Source: Cyclina sinensis (Eukaryota > Mollusca > Bivalvia > Venerida > Veneridae). From it: a stretch of DNA of 64,000 bases. The translations under genes were made by a program, and so were the position numbers. The notes below the pieces were generated by a model. It was not told the origin of the DNA. It saw nothing but the letters and a program-made list of their open reading frames with translations, and did not search any database. Numbering within the stretch: the first letter of the stretch is position 1; the number at the start of each line of letters is the position of its first letter. Shown here piece by piece: positions 61,601 to 64,000 of the stretch. The DNA lies in assembly GCA_012932295.1 (NCBI GenBank), contig JAAONU010000001.1:4549104-4613103 (forward strand), written 5' to 3'.

Positions 61601-63180
61601 AGCTAAAGCGCAGGATCAAAGCGGCATTCACTTGTAAAACATTTTGTTCAGTCGAATACAGGACTCTTTCTGACCAGGGTTCACGAACGTGTCAGTAAAG
61701 AGGATTGTTAAAATCTTCTGGTACATCTATGAAACAAAAGCCTCGACAGCTCGCTACTTTCAACTCTAAAATTAGTTCATTAATTTATAAGTTTTTATCG
61801 TGTGGAGTATTCTTTAAATCACAGAACAGTAATATTAAATATGTATTATTTATGTCACTAAACGTGTATGAAATGCCACACTAAATAACATCTTAAAAAA
61901 GACATCAGATACCAGTTTAGCCTTGCCTGTCTAGATAGCTATTATTGACATAATGATCTGTCTATGAAGAAACCTATTTGTTAAACATCCCACTATGATA
62001 AGAGTACGTGAATGTTGCTTGTGGTTTATGGCAGATCAACCAACATTACATTTATAAGCTTTTTTATTTGATTTATGTTATTTTCTCTTCCAGAAAAATG
62101 TGATTGCTGACACTTTTGCTCTCACAATATAGCTAGGAATTATAGTCAACTACAGTTTTGAGATTTTTACAGTGTAGAGTTGCATTGTTTTTGCAAATAC
62201 AGCACGTTCTCTTTATATTTGGTAAAATTTGGAGCTAAAAATTAATAGATAGCTCAATTTTATTATTATTATTATTTAATTATTAGCAATTAAAAAGACC
62301 AAGGTGGTTCATAGTGAAAATAAATGTTTTAAACACAGAGACTGTTCAATAGGACGTGAATTAGATGTGACAGTAACTCGTTCATATCTAGGGAGATATA
62401 TGATATTCATGGCGAATTTAAGCGCTAAATAACTTAAATATTAAAAAAAATAAATAAAGGTGTAATTGTGTTTATGTTTTACACTTACTAAAAACATACT
62501 TCTTAAACAAACTGTATCATCTATCTTAAAATGCAATGTTTTCAGATGATAATACGAGGCAATATTAACGAAATTGACAGACTGAAAAGATTTAATTTTA
62601 AAAGTATTAATGCTGATAATGTTGTTATTTTTAAAAATATACTTATATGTAGTTGGCAAATATCTACAGTTAAGAAAAAACACTGCTTATTCACAACAGT
62701 CAATATTAAATGTTTTTGATAAACACATGTAACTTCCATGTTACATTTATACATTTTTCATTTCAAGAAGAGCTTCTTTACCATTCAAAATGCATTTTCC
62801 GAAAGCTTTGTTATTTCGTTTTTAGCAAATAAAAGAACATTTACAACTCTTGAATAAGTTTGTATATTTGTATCTCATCCACAAGAAGTGATCTTTCCTA
62901 TCTATATTTTAATGAACGAACATTGAAATTATTAATGTTATGATACTACAGCATACACATTTACAAGTTTCATGCACAGGCTGTGTTCACTGAAGAGCTA
63001 GCTGTTTCCTCAGATTTTACTGTCTTTTATTTGTTGAATGATTAGTCCTGTCTGAGAAGAAAGATAAATTTTATAAATCATGATGCATTAAAAACAAATC
63101 AAAGCATCGAAAGTGCTGTACGCGGCAGATATTGCAAGAGGAAAAAGAAACATTCTTCTTTTTACGTATTTACTCAGATG
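58660..63180. other. Non-coding AT-rich DNA
   Basis: About 4.5 kb with no credible gene. Short simple-sequence tracts occur at 60570-60605 (ACAACA) and 62260-62285 (TTATTA). Confidence 0.4.
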
Positions 63181-63191
63181 TTGTTGAAATG

Positions 63192-63451
63192 TCACAATAC
63201 AGATAAAGCAAATCTTCTGAGAAATGCTTGCTTCGAGATCAATAAATCAAAGCTTTCAGTTGCAAATAATAAAAGAGATATAGCTGATACATATTCAACA
63301 AAATGTACTGAAAAACACTGAGGCAATTCTTCTGGGCAAATAAAGTCTTCAATTATTCCTAAACCGGCAATGGGACAATAAAGAAAACTGTCTGTATGAA
63401 GTGTATGGTATAAGTCTCCTGGTGTAAGTGACATACTACCGCTCATTTCTG
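63192..63451 (-). CDS. Candidate terminal exon of an unidentified gene
   Basis: On the minus strand, TTTTACCAG is a plausible splice acceptor ending at 63452. The frame that follows runs 86 codons to a TGA at 63192-63194. It begins EMSGSMSLTPGDLYHTLHTD, has mixed composition (Cys, Pro, Trp-free, two short hydrophobic stretches) and looks more protein-like than other frames nearby. A GT donor-like site follows the codons for CPIA near 63365. I recognise no family. It may belong to a gene continuing beyond the window, or be chance. Confidence 0.22.
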
Positions 63452-63479
63452 CTGGTAAAAGATAAATCAAACAAACTAG

Positions 63480-64000
63480 AACATTACACGTGCAACCTCA
63501 GGCAAAAGAAGATCTGGGTGATTAAAATCATTACAACATAATTATAACTGATTATGCTATGATTTATTTCTCAGCTGTGTACATATATAAACTATATCAC
63601 TAGTTACTTAATCAATGAATCTTTTTTTTTAAAGGTACAGTGTCTAACTTATACTAAAATTCCTGATTCATTCTGTATACTTGTTAAGACTCGGTGCTTA
63701 GAAATAAAACATTCAGTAATGTATACCTTTGTCCGGAAGTTTTAGAATATGCACCCCCCACAAACTACGCACGCCATGATGTACTGGATTCCTACACCGC
63801 AATCAAATTTTTGATAAAGTCTTGAAGTTTTATTCTGAAATCTCTTACAGTTGCAATGAAGTTCATACTTCAGTCAATACTGTAAGGATTATTTGTAAAT
63901 GCGTTATGCGGTGAAATAGTTCTGTTTATGATTTTACGTAATAGGTCTTAATGGGACATGATAATTATGGAGGCAGTCATTTAAAAATTTAAAAGTGTAC
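63480..64000. other. Non-coding right edge
   Basis: No feature recognised. Confidence 0.4.

Overview
The window looks like nuclear DNA of a marine bivalve mollusc. It is AT-rich, gene-poor and full of repeats, with one intronless linker-histone gene of molluscan type, one seven-exon metazoan metabolic gene, and several repeat families that I recognise from memory as common in molluscan genomes (repeats ending in ACGGACGGACAG plus CCCTTCGGG, tRNA-derived SINEs). Most long open frames in the window are artefacts of tandem arrays or of AT-rich noise. Only two genes are supported with confidence.

Region by region. 1-4580: a solitary histone H1 gene (1293-1841, +) with an H1 box and TATA box, a polyadenylation signal and no visible histone stem-loop, followed by non-coding DNA with an old SINE. 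4581-16233: two tandem copies of a segment that carries the last three exons of a short-chain dehydrogenase gene. The first copy (4581-11482) is additionally interrupted by a 1.76-kb foldback transposon (4782-6544) and by an extra 440-bp piece with exon 6 pasted into a SINE (8568-9007). Both copies carry a second long-inverted-repeat element (7784-9361 and 12973-14113) that contains a promoter-like stretch with a short first-exon-like frame. 14872-20155: the complete gene, minus strand, encoding a 247-residue protein closely resembling L-xylulose reductase (DCXR). Its third intron is filled with nested repeats.

20200-35600: repeats. These are a decayed LINE reverse-transcriptase fragment (about 21960-22640), a 1.37-kb palindrome built from a 45-bp tandem repeat (23078-24444), molluscan dispersed repeats, a hairpin element (25620-25770), a 2.3-kb foldback element with a 9-bp target duplication (32918-35224), and a SINE with a 12-bp target duplication (35345-35572). 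35600-64000: almost entirely non-coding. It holds diverged internal duplications, a dispersed repeat with a 5S-rRNA-like insertion (42690-44052), a degenerate foldback element whose ends resemble those of the first one (about 52149-52788), a 41-bp tandem array, a 24-bp satellite array of about 2 kb interrupted by a small inverted-repeat element, and one weak candidate exon near the right edge.

The genes do not form a functional unit. What ties the window together is repeat-driven remodelling: foldback-type DNA elements, SINEs and a microsatellite-bounded tandem duplication have reshaped the 3' end of the DCXR-like gene, leaving three intact copies of exon 6 and two of exons 5 and 7. Part of this could be an assembly artefact (retained haplotypes), which the findings address.
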